A stretch of DNA of 16,929 bases, from assembly GCA_021798235.1 (NCBI GenBank), contig JAJZMO010000017.1, forward strand, positions 1 to 16,929, given 5' to 3'. Origin of the DNA: Acidobacteriota bacterium (GTDB lineage Bacteria > Acidobacteriota > Terriglobia > Terriglobales > Acidobacteriaceae). This document shows, one piece after another, positions 16,799-16,929 of the stretch; the first letter of the stretch is position 1, and each line of letters begins with the position of its first letter. The position numbers and the translations under genes are program-made. The notes below the pieces were generated by a model that was not told where the DNA came from, did not search any database, and saw only the letters and a list, made by a program, of their open reading frames with translations.

Positions 16799-16873
16799 AT
16801 GCGTACCCGCTCCACCATGGCCAAGATGTGTTGCATGTGCCTCCAGTCCATGCTGCGCCGGGCCTCTGTGTGA
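16799..16873 (+). CDS. Putative Cys-rich leader peptide (24 aa)
   Basis: A 24-codon ORF beginning MRTRSTMAKM, with Cys at 11, 12 and 14 (CCMC), and ending LRRASV before TGA. There is no ribosome site; instead the ATG coincides with the start point predicted from the promoter at 16763-16792. Basic residues near both ends with clustered cysteines and small size resemble the leaderless Cys-rich attenuation peptides described for sulfur-metabolism genes in actinobacteria. The 56 bases that follow contain no visible gene, so any controlled gene lies outside the window. An overlapping frame from 16791 (starting MAVCVPAPPW) is also open to the window end and is the main alternative. Function is inferred from size, composition and promoter fit only. 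Confidence 0.45.
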   Translation: MRTRSTMAKMCCMCLQSMLRRASV

Positions 16874-16929
16874 GCCGCTGATTCAAGCACCAAAAAGCCA
16901 GTTCACCCGAACAACCCCATCGCAGCAAA

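Noticed and set aside
16680..16928. Minus-strand frame of 82 codons at the right edge
   Set aside because: No domain, no ribosome site, Trp/Gly/Arg-rich translation; opposite the promoter and Cys-rich ORF.
1..16929. CRISPR arrays, tRNA or rRNA genes, insertion sequences, phage genes
   Set aside because: I saw no regularly spaced repeats, no tRNA-like cloverleaf sequence, no transposase or integrase and no terminal inverted repeats.

Overview
The window reads as chromosomal DNA of a Gram-negative bacterium, most likely an acidobacterium (Terriglobia-like). This is inferred from the moderately GC-rich composition, the secreted multiheme cytochrome-TPR protein beside a seven-motif FG-GAP/ASPIC-UnbV protein, and an RND pump followed by a DUF2892 protein. 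No rRNA, tRNA or other taxonomic marker is present, so the assignment is tentative. Coding density is high. I see no IS element, integrase, tRNA or CRISPR array.

The layout is two divergent gene runs that start from a 318-bp intergenic region (10399-10716). The minus-strand run reads leftwards: a lipoprotein-type RND adaptor (9301-10398), an AcrB-like HAE1 transporter (6043-9183), a secreted FG-GAP/ASPIC-UnbV beta-propeller protein (3996-5933), a secreted five-heme cytochrome with C-terminal TPRs (1727-3967), an Sfp-type phosphopantetheinyl transferase (860-1714), and an MFS transporter that leaves the window at base 1. The plus-strand run is a TolC-like outer-membrane factor (10717-12099), a second lipoprotein-type adaptor (12096-13229), a second and quite different RND transporter (13226-16501), and a 61-aa DUF2892 membrane protein (16498-16683). 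These last four genes are chained by three ATGA stop/start overlaps.

The window therefore holds two adaptor-transporter pairs but only one outer-membrane channel gene. The simplest reading is that the channel serves the plus-strand pump and may be shared with the minus-strand pump. A near-perfect 26-bp palindrome (10644-10669) lies 47 bp upstream of the channel gene and is the best operator candidate. No regulator gene is present. The cytochrome/beta-propeller pair, the PPTase and the MFS gene lie downstream of the first pump on the same strand with short gaps. This suggests co-transcription, but the 109-bp gap after the pump leaves room for another promoter. The function of the cytochrome/propeller pair is not established from the sequence.

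The right edge (16684-16929) holds an imperfect inverted repeat, a plausible sigma70-like promoter (TTGACG, 18 bp, TACCAT), and a 24-codon ORF with a CCMC motif whose ATG sits at the predicted transcription start. It resembles leaderless Cys-rich leader peptides that control sulfur or cysteine genes. The gene it would control lies outside the window.
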